Source: Polycladomyces subterraneus (GTDB taxonomy: Bacteria > Bacillota > Bacilli > Thermoactinomycetales > JIR-001). From it: DNA of 64,000 bases. Each line of letters opens with the position of its first letter. Position 1 is the stretch's first letter. The translations under genes were made by a program, and so were the position numbers. The stretch is from NCBI RefSeq assembly GCF_030433435.1, contig NZ_JANRHH010000047.1, forward strand, positions 62,001 through 126,000, in the 5' to 3' direction. Under the pieces are notes generated by a model. That model ran no database searches and was not told the origin of the DNA. It worked only from the letters and a program-made list of their open reading frames with translations. Of the stretch, positions 8,905 to 19,393 are shown in pieces.

Positions 8905-9732
8905 ATATCCAGTCAAAGCCAACAGCCGATTGTTTTTGTCGTTTCCGATTCCATCGGGGAAACGGCCGAATTTGTGGTCCGTGCGGCATCCAGCCAGTTC
9001 AATGGCGGTCATATCGACATTCGGCGTATCCCATATGTGGACGATAAGGGCACAATTTTGGAAACGGTTCAAGCGGCCAAAGAAGTGAACGGTATGATTG
9101 CGTTCACACTGGTGGTTCCGGAGTTGCAGCAGCTTTTGTTGGAAGAGGCGGGCAAAGCGGGTATTCCCGTCGTGGATATCATGGGACCCATGATTGATGG
9201 ACTATCGCGTTTATTCCAACAGGAGCCCAAACGGGAGCCCGGACTGGTCCACCGTCTGGATGAAGATTATTTTCGCAGGGTGGAAGCCATCGAATTTGCG
9301 GTCAAGTACGATGACGGTCGCGATCCGCGTGGACTGTTGCGCGCAGACGTGATCTTGATCGGCGTGTCGCGCACCTCCAAAACGCCGCTCTCCATGTATT
9401 TGGCGCACAAGCGGCTGAAAGTGGCCAACGTACCGCTCGTTCCGGAAGTGGAGCCTCCGGAGGAGCTCTTTATGATCGACAACAAAAAATGTATTGGACT
9501 CACCATTCAACCCGAGCAATTGAACAATATCCGGCGTGAACGTCTCAAGGCGCTCGGGTTGACTTCAAGAGCTAACTACGCCAATATGGAGCGGATTCTG
9601 CAAGAGCTCGAGTACGCGGAAAAAATTATGAAACGGGTTGGTTGTCCGATCGTCGACGTTTCCAACAAAGCGGTAGAAGAAACGGCCAACCTGATTCTGG
9701 ACATTCTGCGCAAGGGAGGCACTGCTGTATGA
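8905..9732 (+). CDS. ppsR: PPDK regulatory kinase/pyrophosphorylase (probable ATA start)
   Basis: YqfL/PDRP1 family (DUF299): bifunctional enzyme that inactivates pyruvate phosphate dikinase by ADP-dependent Thr phosphorylation and reactivates it by Pi-dependent dephosphorylation. The P-loop-like [15 protein letters not shown] sits near residue 150. The conserved beginning [18 protein letters not shown] has no ATG, GTG or TTG before it back to the stop at 8884; GTG 8974 lies inside the domain. A strong AGGAGGGG at 8890-8897 stands 7 bp before ATA 8905, giving 275 residues (family ~270). It follows ccpN by 18 bp and overlaps ppdK. Confidence 0.88.
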   Translation: MSSQSQQPIVFVVSDSIGETAEFVVRAASSQFNGGHIDIRRIPYVDDKGTILETVQAAKEVNGMIAFTLVVPELQQLLLEEAGKAGIPVVDIMGPMIDGLSRLFQQEPKREPGLVHRLDEDYFRRVEAIEFAVKYDDGRDPRGLLRADVILIGVSRTSKTPLSMYLAHKRLKVANVPLVPEVEPPEELFMIDNKKCIGLTIQPEQLNNIRRERLKALGLTSRANYANMERILQELEYAEKIMKRVGCPIVDVSNKAVEETANLILDILRKGGTAV

Positions 9733-12380
9733 GCGAGAAGCGAGTCTACCTGTTTCATGAAGGAAACGCCCAAATGCGGAGCCTGTTGGGAGGCAAAGGT
9801 GCCAACCTGGCCGAGATGACCCGCGCCGGCCTCCCGGTTCCTCCGGGGTTTACGATTACCACGGCAGCGTGCAATGATTACTATGCTCGTGGGAAACAAT
9901 TGTCCGAAGGGCTGCTGGATGAAATTCGAGAAGCATTGGCAGAATTGGAAACGCAAACAGGGAAAAAATTGGGAGATCCGTTCAATCCGTTGTTGGTGTC
10001 TGTGCGTTCTGGCGCAGTGTACTCGATGCCCGGTATGATGGACACCATTCTGAACCTGGGACTCAATGACGAAACGGTGGAAGGATTGGCGCAACTGACC
10101 GGAAATCCCCGGTTTGCCTATGACTGCTACCGCCGGTTCATCCAGATGTTCGGTGATGTGGTTTTGGGGATCGACCACTACCGTTTTGAGCGGATCATCG
10201 AAAACGTGAAGGAATCGCGGGGCGTCAAACACGATCCAGAATTGTCAGCGGACGATTGGAAACAGGTGATCGCTTCGTTCCAGAAGCTCGTGCAGGAACA
10301 GACCGGTGCGGCATTTCCACAGGATCCACATGAACAACTGCGCCGGGCGGTGATCGCTGTATTCGACTCTTGGAACAACCAGCGTGCCGTCATCTATCGC
10401 AAGCTACACAAAATCCCCGATGATTTGGGAACGGCTGTTAACGTGCAGATGATGGTGTTTGGCAACATGGGAGACGATTCGGGCACTGGTGTAGCGTTTA
10501 CCCGCAACCCCTCGACCGGAGAGAAAACACTTTACGGCGAATTTCTCATCAATGCGCAAGGGGAAGACGTCGTCGCCGGCATCCGCACCCCCCAACCGAT
10601 TGCCCAACTGGCCGAACAAATGCCGGAAATCTACAAGCAGTTCCAGGAAATCAGCCAACGCCTGGAGCATCATTATCGCGATATGCAGGATATCGAATTT
10701 ACGGTGGAACGGGGCAAATTGTTCATTCTGCAAACCCGCGCGGGTAAACGGACGGCCCATGCAGCTGTCAAGATCGCGGTCGATATGGTGCAGGAGGGCA
10801 TCATCGACAAACAGACGGCTCTGTTGCGCGTCGATCCGGATCAGTTGAACCAGATCTTGCATCGCCGTGTTGATCCTGATGCTCAGCTGGAAGTGGTGGC
10901 CAAAGGGTTGCCGGCATCCCCTGGTGCCGCTTCCGGACAAGTGGTGTTTGATGCTGACACCGCGGAAAAATGGGCCAACGAGGGACATCGAGTGATTTTG
11001 GTCCGACCGGAAACGACACCGGAAGACATTCACGGTATCATCGCCGCCGAAGGTGTATTGACCAGCCGGGGCGGCATGACCAGTCATGCGGCTGTGGTGG
11101 CGCGTGGGATGGGTAAACCGTGCATTTGCGGTTGCGAAGAGTTGAAGATCGATTTGCAGCAGAAAGAACTGCACATCGGGGACACTGTGATTCGTCAGGG
11201 AGATCGCCTGTCCATCGACGGCGGCACCGGAAAGGTGTTGCTGGGTGAAGTACCCCTCATCGATCCGGAACTCTCCGGGGAATTCCAGACGTTGCTTACC
11301 TGGGCGGATGAGGTGCGCAAGCTGAAAGTTCGAGCCAATGCGGACAATCCGCATGATGCGGCTAAAGCTCGGGAATTTGGCGCCGAAGGGATCGGTCTGT
11401 GTCGGACTGAGCACATGTTTATGGAGGCCGATCGTGTTCCGATCGTCCAGGAGATGATCCTGGCGGAAACATTGGAAGAGCGTCAGGCGGCACTGGACAA
11501 ACTCCTTCCCATGCAACGCGAGGACTTTGTCGGTATCTTCCGGGCGATGGACGGTCTGCCCGTCACCATCCGTCTTTTGGACCCGCCGCTCCATGAGTTT
11601 TTGCCGGACGTGGAAGAGTTGTTAGTGGAAATCACCCGACTGCGGATGACGCCGGATGCGGACAAGCGGGAACTGCTGAAAAAAGAAAACCTGTTGCGCA
11701 AGGTACGGGCACTGCATGAGTTCAACCCGATGCTGGGGCACCGTGGTTGCCGACTGGGCATTATCCACCCGGAAATTTATGCGATGCAGGTACGGGCCAT
11801 TTTTGAAGCTGTCTCCCTTGTCAAAAAAGAGGGGGTTGATGTGCAGCCCGAGATCATGATACCGCTGGTCGGTCATGTCAACGAACTGCATGAGATGCGC
11901 AAACTGGTAGAGGAAGTGGCGGAACAAGTTCAACAGGAGACGGGTGTTTCGATTTCGTATACCATCGGTACAATGATCGAAGTGCCGCGGGCAGCGCTGA
12001 CGGCCGATCAGATCGCCGAGGAAGCGGACTTCTTCTCCTTCGGTACCAACGACTTGACGCAAACGACGTTCGGTTACAGCCGTGACGATGCCGAAGGCAA
12101 ATTCCTGCATCAGTATGTGGACCAAAAAATCTTACCCGATAATCCCTTCATCACCCTTGACACCGAAGGGGTGGGCAAGCTGGTTTCCATGGGCGTCCAG
12201 CTGGGCCGCCAGACTAAACCTGATCTGAAAACGGGAATCTGCGGTGAGCACGGCGGTGAAAAGCGTTCCATTCAATTCTGCCATGACACCGGACTGAATT
12301 ACGTCAGCTGTTCACCGTTCCGGGTTCCTTTGGCCCGTCTGGCCGCTGCGCAAGCTGCTTTGTCGGCGGAGCGCTCCTGA
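9729..12380 (+). CDS. ppdK: Pyruvate, phosphate dikinase
   Basis: Interconverts pyruvate + ATP + Pi with PEP + AMP + PPi. 883 residues, full length. Order: N-terminal ATP-grasp ([12 protein letters not shown] near residue 20), central phosphohistidine domain with [18 protein letters not shown] (catalytic His, with the regulatory Thr just before), and a C-terminal PEP/pyruvate barrel ending with [11 protein letters not shown] (catalytic Cys). The ATG at 9729 has GGGAGG 8 bp upstream and overlaps the ppsR stop, so enzyme and regulator are translationally coupled. Confidence 0.97.
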   Translation: MSEKRVYLFHEGNAQMRSLLGGKGANLAEMTRAGLPVPPGFTITTAACNDYYARGKQLSEGLLDEIREALAELETQTGKKLGDPFNPLLVSVRSGAVYSMPGMMDTILNLGLNDETVEGLAQLTGNPRFAYDCYRRFIQMFGDVVLGIDHYRFERIIENVKESRGVKHDPELSADDWKQVIASFQKLVQEQTGAAFPQDPHEQLRRAVIAVFDSWNNQRAVIYRKLHKIPDDLGTAVNVQMMVFGNMGDDSGTGVAFTRNPSTGEKTLYGEFLINAQGEDVVAGIRTPQPIAQLAEQMPEIYKQFQEISQRLEHHYRDMQDIEFTVERGKLFILQTRAGKRTAHAAVKIAVDMVQEGIIDKQTALLRVDPDQLNQILHRRVDPDAQLEVVAKGLPASPGAASGQVVFDADTAEKWANEGHRVILVRPETTPEDIHGIIAAEGVLTSRGGMTSHAAVVARGMGKPCICGCEELKIDLQQKELHIGDTVIRQGDRLSIDGGTGKVLLGEVPLIDPELSGEFQTLLTWADEVRKLKVRANADNPHDAAKAREFGAEGIGLCRTEHMFMEADRVPIVQEMILAETLEERQAALDKLLPMQREDFVGIFRAMDGLPVTIRLLDPPLHEFLPDVEELLVEITRLRMTPDADKRELLKKENLLRKVRALHEFNPMLGHRGCRLGIIHPEIYAMQVRAIFEAVSLVKKEGVDVQPEIMIPLVGHVNELHEMRKLVEEVAEQVQQETGVSISYTIGTMIEVPRAALTADQIAEEADFFSFGTNDLTQTTFGYSRDDAEGKFLHQYVDQKILPDNPFITLDTEGVGKLVSMGVQLGRQTKPDLKTGICGEHGGEKRSIQFCHDTGLNYVSCSPFRVPLARLAAAQAALSAERS

Positions 12381-12498
12381 TACAAGAAGCGTGTGGTTGG
12401 TACCACACCCCCTAGACCCTTCGAAGTAGGAAAGGGGAATCCCAATCGTCCGTCCTACGATGTTTGGTTGTCTGTCATAGGGGAATAGAATTACTGAA

Positions 12499-12540
12499 GA
12501 CAAAAGGCCCGTCCTGACATGTTCGCGGGCCTTTTGTCAT
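12499..12540 (+). terminator. Terminator after ppdK
   Basis: Near-perfect stem GACAAAAGGCCCG / CGGGCCTTTTGTC with a T-rich 3' arm; ends the ccpN-ppsR-ppdK unit. Confidence 0.85.
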
Positions 12541-12925
12541 CCGTATCAGATAATAATGATTCTAAGATAGAAAAAAAAGAAGATGTCAAGGTTGGGGCAG
12601 GATTTTTTCCATTTGTCAGCGTATAATACTACAGGTGTATCATTTTGGATTGATCTTGCAAAATTCGACACAATTTTGTCGATAAAGAAATCCACCAAGG
12701 GTATGGAAGGATTCGCGTGCTCTGTGTAGAATAAAGGGATAGGGGGTTGGGCAACGTTTCCTTCTTTTTTTTCCATCCATTTAAACCAAATATTACTATA
12801 GGTTATCATTGGGGGTTGTGCAGGATTTTGACGGATTTTGTCGAATACAAAGAGGATGTAAAGGCGCAACCCCTGGTTCTGCTGCAAGGAACGGATCATC
12901 TAGACGGGAAAGCGGTGATTTCTTG
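12541..12925. other. AT-rich leader region of dnaG
   Basis: About 385 bp without a gene, the first part strongly AT-rich with long T/A runs. A perfect inverted repeat TCGACA-N6-TGTCGA lies at 12665-12682. Probably holds the dnaG-sigA promoter(s), but no single -35/-10 pair stands out. Confidence 0.5.
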
Positions 12926-14743
12926 ATGGGACGCATCCCTGACGAAGTCATCGACCAAGTCCGAGAGCATTTTGATATCTTGGACATAGTGGGTCAATAT
13001 GTGCAACTAAAGCGAAGTGGGCGTAATTATTTCGGTTTATGCCCATTTCACTCAGAAAAAACCCCTTCCTTTTCCGTCGCTCCCGACAAGCAGATTTTTT
13101 ATTGTTTCGGATGTGGTGCAGGCGGCGATGTGATTAAATTCATGATGGAGATTGAACAGCTCACCTTTATCGAAGCTGTTCGCCATCTGGCCGATCAGGC
13201 CGGGATCGCCCTGCCCGAGACGGAGCGGGAGGACCGGCCAGAGGATGACAGGCGCACCCGTTTGCGTCAGGCGTTGGACTTGGCGGCAAGATTGTACCAT
13301 CACTTGCTGGTGAATACGGATCATGGTCAGCCGGCACGGGCATATCTGGAACGTCGGGGGGTGAGCATGGAGACGATCCGCGAGTTTCAGATCGGATATG
13401 CACCTGCCTCTCGGCAATTCCTCCTGTCGTTTCTCAAAGGAAGGGGATATCAGGTGCAGGAGATTGAGGAAGCGGGGCTGATCTCAGTGCGCGAAAACGG
13501 GTCCGGTTACTATGACCGGTTCCGTGGACGGATCATGTTTCCCATCCATGACGCGCAAGGTCGTGTGATCGGTTTCGGCGGCAGGCTATTGGGCGAAGGT
13601 CGGCCCAAATACCTGAACAGCCCGGAAACACCTGTCTTTCACAAGGGACGTAATCTGTTCAACCTGCACCGTGCCCGTCAAGCGATGCGCAAAGATCAGC
13701 AAGCTGTCCTGTTTGAAGGTTACATGGACGTGATCGCTGCTTGGCAGGCTGGGATTCGTTCCGGTGTGGCGTCCCTGGGCACTTCGCTTACGGAGGAGCA
13801 AGCCCGTGTGATCCGGCGCAATGCGGAGATGGCCATCATTTGCTACGATGCCGATGATGCCGGTCAATCCGCGGCCGATCGCGGTCTGGAACTACTCCAC
13901 GAACAAGGGGTTATCGTCAAGGTGGCACAACTGCCGCAAGGGATGGACCCCGACGATTATATCCGTGAACGAGGTGCCGAATCATTTCGCCGGGACGTCA
14001 TTGGTTCCGCTCTCCCGTTGACTGCGTTCAAACTGGAGCGTTTAAAAAAAGATTTCGATCTCCGGGATGAACCGCAACGGTTGAAATATTTGACGCAGGC
14101 ACTGGAAGTGGTCGCTGACCTTCCCCTTGCCATCGAGCAGGACCATTATGTCCGTCGTTTGGCAGAAGAGCACCGGTTGTCCCTGGATGCCCTGAAACAA
14201 GAGCTCAGGCGCATCCGTCGTCGCAAACAAAGAGAAAACAAAAGGGATAAAGGTCAAACAAAGTGGAATAATGAATATCATAATACCAAACACATGGTCG
14301 GTCCAGACAGACGCACTGCTGCGCATGAGGCGGAAAAACAGTTGCTTGCCATGATGATCCGTGACAAGGAAATCGCTATGTATGTACAGGAAGCGATCGG
14401 CGCGGACTTTTACGTTGATGAATACCAAGCTATCGTTGCACGCCTGTATGCATATTATGCCGAGGGTTATCCGGCCGATCCGGGACGGTTCTTACATTAC
14501 GTTAAGGATGCCGAGCTGACATCGTACATCAGTGAACTGGCGATGATGGACATCCCGGACGATATTCCCGGTAAAGCCGTGGACGACTGCATCCGACGCA
14601 TCCGCCATCATTCCATTCATCTTCAATTATTAGAAATCAAACGTCAGATTGAAGAAGCAGAACGTGCTGGTGACACCGCAAAGGCGGCCCAGTTGGGAAT
14701 CGAGCTTCTACAACTGGAAAAGAAAAAGAAAATGCTGGCCTGA
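12926..14743 (+). CDS. dnaG: DNA primase
   Basis: Synthesises RNA primers for replication, recruited by DnaB helicase. 605 residues from ATG 12926 (MGRIPDEVIDQVREHFDI), aligned with the known Bacillus start. The zinc-binding domain CPFH...CFGCGAGGD is at residues ~40-65, the TOPRIM core carries LFEGYMDVIAAW and CYDADDAGQ near 260-315, and a C-terminal helicase-binding domain follows a basic linker. dnaG-sigA is the classic macromolecular-synthesis pair. Confidence 0.97.
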   Translation: MGRIPDEVIDQVREHFDILDIVGQYVQLKRSGRNYFGLCPFHSEKTPSFSVAPDKQIFYCFGCGAGGDVIKFMMEIEQLTFIEAVRHLADQAGIALPETEREDRPEDDRRTRLRQALDLAARLYHHLLVNTDHGQPARAYLERRGVSMETIREFQIGYAPASRQFLLSFLKGRGYQVQEIEEAGLISVRENGSGYYDRFRGRIMFPIHDAQGRVIGFGGRLLGEGRPKYLNSPETPVFHKGRNLFNLHRARQAMRKDQQAVLFEGYMDVIAAWQAGIRSGVASLGTSLTEEQARVIRRNAEMAIICYDADDAGQSAADRGLELLHEQGVIVKVAQLPQGMDPDDYIRERGAESFRRDVIGSALPLTAFKLERLKKDFDLRDEPQRLKYLTQALEVVADLPLAIEQDHYVRRLAEEHRLSLDALKQELRRIRRRKQRENKRDKGQTKWNNEYHNTKHMVGPDRRTAAHEAEKQLLAMMIRDKEIAMYVQEAIGADFYVDEYQAIVARLYAYYAEGYPADPGRFLHYVKDAELTSYISELAMMDIPDDIPGKAVDDCIRRIRHHSIHLQLLEIKRQIEEAERAGDTAKAAQLGIELLQLEKKKKMLA

Positions 14744-14775
14744 AGCGGTGAAATCAGGGAAGGAGGGAACTGACA

Positions 14776-15897
14776 TTGGCAAAGGAGCAACATGTTGACA
14801 CCGAGATGGATCTTTCTTTGGAACAAATGAAGGAACAACTGATCGACCTCGGCAAGAAACGGGGCGTTCTCAGCTATAAAGAGATTATGGAAAAATTGTC
14901 CGCCTACGATCAGGACTCCCAACAAATCGATGAATTTTTTGAGCAGTTGGCTGATCAGGGGATCGAAGTGATCAACGAAGACGTTGATGATGATATGGTC
15001 TTCGATGATGATGATACGCATCCTGAAGAAGAATATCTGGATGATGATCTGAGTGTGCCTCCGGGCGTCAAAATCAACGACCCGGTTCGGATGTACCTGA
15101 AGGAGATCGGACGTGTACCGTTGTTGTCTGCGGAGGAGGAAGTCGAGCTCGCCAAGCGGATCGAACAGGGGGACGAAGAAGCCAAACGGCGCCTCGCCGA
15201 GGCCAACCTCCGTCTGGTGGTCAGTATCGCCAAACGGTATGTGGGCCGGGGCATGCTGTTCCTGGATCTGATCCAAGAAGGCAATATGGGTCTGATTAAA
15301 GCCGTCGAGAAATTCGACTATCGCAAAGGGTACAAGTTTAGTACTTACGCTACGTGGTGGATTCGCCAAGCGATCACCCGTGCGATTGCCGATCAGGCCC
15401 GCACGATCCGAATCCCGGTGCATATGGTCGAAACGATCAACAAACTGATTCGGGTTTCCCGTCAGCTGTTGCAGGAACTGGGACGCGAACCCACGCCGGA
15501 AGAAATCGCCAAGGAGATGAACCTCAGCCCCGAAAAGGTTCGCGAAATCATGAAAATCGCTCAAGAACCGGTTTCGCTGGAAACGCCAATCGGGGAAGAA
15601 GACGACTCCCATCTGGGGGATTTCATCCCCGACGACGACGCGCAGGCGCCGGCGGATGCAGCCGCCTATGAGTTGTTGAAAGAACAGCTGAAAGAAGTGC
15701 TGGACACCCTGTCCGAGCGCGAAGAAAACGTATTGCGCCTCCGGTTTGGTTTGGACGACGGCCGCACCCGCACACTGGAAGAAGTGGGCAAGGTGTTCGG
15801 CGTCACCCGGGAGCGGATTCGGCAGATCGAAGCCAAAGCGCTCCGCAAATTGCGCCATCCCAGCCGGAGCAAACGGCTCAAAGATTTCCTCGAATAA
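14776..15897 (+). CDS. sigA: RNA polymerase primary sigma factor SigA
   Basis: Housekeeping sigma factor. 373 residues. N-terminal region 1.1 is acidic; region 2 has the core -10 recognition element [21 protein letters not shown]; region 4 has [20 protein letters not shown] (-35 recognition helix). TTG start preceded by GGAAGGAGGG, 32 bp after dnaG. Its presence fits the many TTGACA/TATAAT-like promoters in the window. Confidence 0.98.
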   Translation: MAKEQHVDTEMDLSLEQMKEQLIDLGKKRGVLSYKEIMEKLSAYDQDSQQIDEFFEQLADQGIEVINEDVDDDMVFDDDDTHPEEEYLDDDLSVPPGVKINDPVRMYLKEIGRVPLLSAEEEVELAKRIEQGDEEAKRRLAEANLRLVVSIAKRYVGRGMLFLDLIQEGNMGLIKAVEKFDYRKGYKFSTYATWWIRQAITRAIADQARTIRIPVHMVETINKLIRVSRQLLQELGREPTPEEIAKEMNLSPEKVREIMKIAQEPVSLETPIGEEDDSHLGDFIPDDDAQAPADAAAYELLKEQLKEVLDTLSEREENVLRLRFGLDDGRTRTLEEVGKVFGVTRERIRQIEAKALRKLRHPSRSKRLKDFLE

Positions 15898-15946
15898 GCA
15901 TCCGTGAGGGAAGCATCCTACACGGGTGCTTTTTTCTTGTCGGATA
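15898..15946 (+). terminator. Terminator after sigA
   Basis: Stem AGCATCCGTG / CACGGGTGCT followed by TTTTTTCTTG. Confidence 0.85.
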
Positions 15947-16034
15947 CTGACTCAATTTTATCCCTTTTCAAATCACAATGCAAACGCTCTTCCGCGCCTT
16001 AAACGACAGAAAAAAGTGTTCATTGCCAAAATTC

Positions 16035-16083
16035 TTGATGAAAACAGAAGGATCCACCTATAATGGTATTGATAGCGCTTTCT
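16035..16083 (+). promoter_or_regulatory. Promoter and cre-like site of acyl-CoA dehydrogenase operon
   Basis: TTGATG (16035-16040), 18-bp spacer, consensus TATAAT (16059-16064). TGATAGCGCTTTCT at 16070-16083 matches the CcpA catabolite-response element consensus (TGWNANCGNTNWCA) except for its last base. It lies at about -1 to +13, where CcpA represses, so glucose repression of fatty-acid oxidation is a sound inference. Confidence 0.75.
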
Positions 16084-16108
16084 AACATAAAAGAAGGAGT
16101 GGGAGAAC

Positions 16109-17248
16109 ATGAATTTCGACCTGACGGAAGAGCAGAAAATGATCCGCAAATTGATGCGTGATTTCGCCGAAGGAGAGGTGGCTCCTACCGCCGACGAGCG
16201 GGATCGAACCAAGCGGTTTCCTCGAGAGGTGTTTGAGAAAATGGCGGAGCTCAATCTGATGGGGTTGCCGTTTCCTGAGGAATACGGCGGCGGTGGAGCA
16301 GACACGGTCAGCTTCGCCATCGCAGTGGAAGAGCTGAGCCGAGTATGCGCCTCGACGGGCATCACATATTCTGCTCATATCTCGTTGGGTTGTGCCCCGT
16401 TGTATTTGTTCGGTACCGAAGAACAGAAACAAAAATATCTGGTTCCGCTTTGTCGTGGGGAGACGCTCGGGGCATTCGGACTGACCGAGCCCAATGCCGG
16501 TTCGGATGCGGGAGGAACCAAGACGACCGCGGTGCGTGAGGGAGATGAATGGGTGATCAACGGCTCCAAATGTTTCATCACCAACGCCAGTTACGCCCGT
16601 TTTGTGTCATTGACGGCAGTGACGGGGAAAAAAGGGGAGCGACCCGAGATCACCGCGTTTATCGTACCAACGGATTCGGAAGGTTTTCAAGTGATCGATC
16701 AATATCACAAAATGGGTCTGCACAGTTCCAACACGACCGAGTTAGTGTTGGATCATGTGCGTGTGCCGCATGAAAACATCCTGGGCAAGATCGGGGAAGG
16801 GTTTAAACAGTTCCTGATCACGCTGGATGGTGGACGGATCGGTATCGGGGCGATGGCGGTCGGAATTGCACAGGGGGCGTATGAAGCGGCATTGCAATAC
16901 GCCAAGCAACGGATGCAGTTTGGAGAATCTATTTCGAAGTTTCAGGTGATTCAGCACAAGCTGGCCGACATGGCCATGTACATCGAATTGGCCCGCAACA
17001 TGGTGTACAAGGCAGCTTGGCTGAAAGACCAGGGGCGCCGATTCACCAAAGAAGCATCCATGTGCAAATTGTTTGCCTCCGAGGTGGCGATGATGGTATG
17101 CAATCAAGCGGTTCAAATCCATGGAGGCTATGGATACATGCATGACTACAAGGTGGAACGCTTTTTCCGCGACGCCAAATTGACGGAAATCGGAGAAGGA
17201 ACTTCGGAAATCCAGCGAAACATCATCGCCCGGGAAATCGGGTGTTGA
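16109..17248 (+). CDS. Acyl-CoA dehydrogenase
   Basis: FAD enzyme introducing the 2,3-double bond of acyl-CoA in beta-oxidation (short-chain/butyryl type is likely). 379 residues, family length. The FAD/substrate signature [17 protein letters not shown] is near residues 125-145, and the C-terminal [11 protein letters not shown] and [19 protein letters not shown] carry the dimer FAD contacts and catalytic Glu. ATG preceded by AAGGAG. The synthetase gene begins 17 bp after its stop, so activation and first oxidation are co-expressed. Confidence 0.95.
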   Translation: MNFDLTEEQKMIRKLMRDFAEGEVAPTADERDRTKRFPREVFEKMAELNLMGLPFPEEYGGGGADTVSFAIAVEELSRVCASTGITYSAHISLGCAPLYLFGTEEQKQKYLVPLCRGETLGAFGLTEPNAGSDAGGTKTTAVREGDEWVINGSKCFITNASYARFVSLTAVTGKKGERPEITAFIVPTDSEGFQVIDQYHKMGLHSSNTTELVLDHVRVPHENILGKIGEGFKQFLITLDGGRIGIGAMAVGIAQGAYEAALQYAKQRMQFGESISKFQVIQHKLADMAMYIELARNMVYKAAWLKDQGRRFTKEASMCKLFASEVAMMVCNQAVQIHGGYGYMHDYKVERFFRDAKLTEIGEGTSEIQRNIIAREIGC

Positions 17249-17265
17249 AACGAGGAGGGCAACGG

Positions 17266-18909
17266 GTGGCGGAACTTCTCGAAATCACGTTGGGTGATCT
17301 GTTAGATCGAATGGCAGATCGGTTGGCGGATCATCCTGCGGTGGTCTATCCGGAGTACGGGTTGCGTTGGAGTTACCGGGAATTCCAGCAGCAATGCAAC
17401 CGGGCTGCGCGCGGCTTGATGAAATTGGGATTGAAAAAGGGAGATCATCTGGCGATCTGGGCGCGAAACGAGCCGGAGTGGTTGGTGACTCAGTTTGCTA
17501 CAGGCAAGATGGGTGCCGTCCTCATCACAGTCAATACCAACTACCGTACTCGAGAGCTGGAATATCTGCTGCGCCAGTCGGATACGGAAACCTTGATCCT
17601 GATGGAACAGTTCAAAGGAAACAATTACGTCGAGATGCTGATGGAGATCTGTCCCGAATTGAATGATTGCTTGCCGGGTGAATTGCGTTCCGACCGCTTG
17701 CCCAAGCTGAAAAACGTCATCCTCCTGGGGCGAGAGCGCAAGCCGGGCATGTTTTTGTGGGAGGACATCCTTCAAATGGGAGATGAAGTGACCGACGAGG
17801 AACTGGTGCAGCGGCAGCAGTCGTTGCATCCGGAAGATGTGATCAACATGCAGTACACATCGGGTACCACCGGATTTCCCAAAGGCGTCATGCTCACCCA
17901 TCGCAACATTGTCAACAATGCCCGCAACATCGCCGAGTGCATGCGGTTGACCCATCAGGACCGCCTCTGCATCCCGGTTCCGTTTTTCCACTGTTTCGGG
18001 TGTGTGTTGGGTACATTGGCCTGTGTCTCCGTCGGCGCTACGATGGTTCCGATTACGGAATTCGATCCGCTCCGGGTGCTCGAAGCGGTGGAACAGGAAC
18101 GCTGTACCGGTTTGCACGGGGTGCCGACCATGTTTATCGCCGAGCTGAATCATCCCGAGTTCGATCGATTTGATTTATCTTCCCTTCGTACGGGCATCAT
18201 GGCTGGTTCCAACTGCCCGATCGAACTGATGAAAAAAGTGGTCGACGTGATGGGCGCACGGGAAATAACCATCGTTTACGGTCAAACCGAATCCTCGCCT
18301 GGAATCACACAGACACGGACGGATGATCCGATCGAATTGCGCGTTGCTTCGGTAGGAAGGGCCTTACCCCATGTGGAAGTGAAGATCGTGGATCCCAATA
18401 CGGGGGCCGAAGTGGAGCCGGGTGTGCAGGGCGAATTGTGTACCAGAGGTTACCATGTGATGAAGGGATACTACAAAATGCCCGAAGCCACCAAGGAGGT
18501 CTTAGATGATGACGGGTGGCTGCACACGGGCGATCTGGCAACCATGAACGAAGACGGGTACGTCCGCATCACCGGTCGGTTGAAAGATATGATCATCCGC
18601 GGTGGGGAAAATATTTACCCGCGGGAAATCGAGGAGTTTCTCTACACTCATCCCAAAATCCTCGATGTGCAGATTGTCGGTGTGCCTGATGAAAAATATG
18701 GGGAACAGGTGATGGCATTTGTCCGCATCAAAGAAGGAGAAACATTGACACTAGAGGAACTGCAGGATTTTTGTCGGGGGCAGATTGCCCACTTCAAAAT
18801 TCCGCAGGCACTTCAAATCGTGACGGAGTATCCGATGACGGCCAGCGGGAAAATTCAAAAGTACAAGTTGCGGGAGATGGCTGTACAGATGCGCCAATCC
18901 CACATTTGA
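17266..18909 (+). CDS. Acyl-CoA synthetase (AMP-binding)
   Basis: ANL-superfamily ligase activating a carboxylic acid to acyl-CoA through an acyl-AMP. 547 residues. Phosphate loop [11 protein letters not shown] (~residues 198-208), A5 motif [10 protein letters not shown]7 [14 protein letters not shown], hinge [16 protein letters not shown] and the C-terminal lysine in [14 protein letters not shown] are all present. GTG 17266 is chosen for its GGAGGG 6 bp upstream. Similar to medium/long-chain fatty-acyl-CoA synthases; chain length is not decidable. Confidence 0.92.
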   Translation: MAELLEITLGDLLDRMADRLADHPAVVYPEYGLRWSYREFQQQCNRAARGLMKLGLKKGDHLAIWARNEPEWLVTQFATGKMGAVLITVNTNYRTRELEYLLRQSDTETLILMEQFKGNNYVEMLMEICPELNDCLPGELRSDRLPKLKNVILLGRERKPGMFLWEDILQMGDEVTDEELVQRQQSLHPEDVINMQYTSGTTGFPKGVMLTHRNIVNNARNIAECMRLTHQDRLCIPVPFFHCFGCVLGTLACVSVGATMVPITEFDPLRVLEAVEQERCTGLHGVPTMFIAELNHPEFDRFDLSSLRTGIMAGSNCPIELMKKVVDVMGAREITIVYGQTESSPGITQTRTDDPIELRVASVGRALPHVEVKIVDPNTGAEVEPGVQGELCTRGYHVMKGYYKMPEATKEVLDDDGWLHTGDLATMNEDGYVRITGRLKDMIIRGGENIYPREIEEFLYTHPKILDVQIVGVPDEKYGEQVMAFVRIKEGETLTLEELQDFCRGQIAHFKIPQALQIVTEYPMTASGKIQKYKLREMAVQMRQSHI

Positions 18910-18938
18910 AGAATCCCTCCCCATGCCAAAAAATCGGA

Positions 18939-18987
18939 AACCGTCTCCCGCCTCTGCGTCACTCGCTCAGCGGGAGGCGGTTTTTTT
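18939..18987 (+). terminator. Terminator after acyl-CoA synthetase
   Basis: Long GC-rich stem AACCGTCTCCCGC / GCGGGAGGCGGTT followed by TTTTTTT. Confidence 0.9.
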
Positions 18988-19393
18988 GTGGGAATTAGTC
19001 TTTTTCCACTCCCGATTTATCCAGCCCGAACAGAGATCTAGTACCGTTTTTGTGAACGGTTTATCGCGTTTTTCCAAACACCCCTTCACGATGTTTCGTC
19101 GGTTCATCCTCCATCCGCTTAACACCCCTCTTGAGCAGATGTTGTGCCCGATTGATTGTCAGTTGCCACGCTTGGAATGGCAGAGAAGTCCAGATGAAGA
19201 GATTTGATGTGAAATCACTTTTGATTGGTACCCGTATGGGAGGTGGTGTCCATCATCAGTTGCAAAAAACGCTCGTGTCCCTGGGGGTTTCTTCAGTTAT
19301 GCAGTACACAACAGCGTTACTGCGTGTGCTTGCTCCTCTCCGGAAATGGATATAACCTGAAGGTAAATAAGATTCTGACTGGGGTGGCGATTG
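18988..19393. other. Intergenic region upstream of hppD
   Basis: Around 400 bp with no supported gene. It includes CCGTTTTTGTGAACGG (19038-19053), a short imperfect inverted repeat. No clear promoter could be fixed for hppD. Confidence 0.45.

Noticed and set aside
10404-11594. Long minus-strand frame opposite ppdK
   Set aside because: Antisense to a secure enzyme, composition unlike a protein, no ribosome site.
14644-15858. 404-codon minus-strand frame opposite sigA
   Set aside because: Antisense to sigA and rich in Phe/Gln, typical of a frame shadow.
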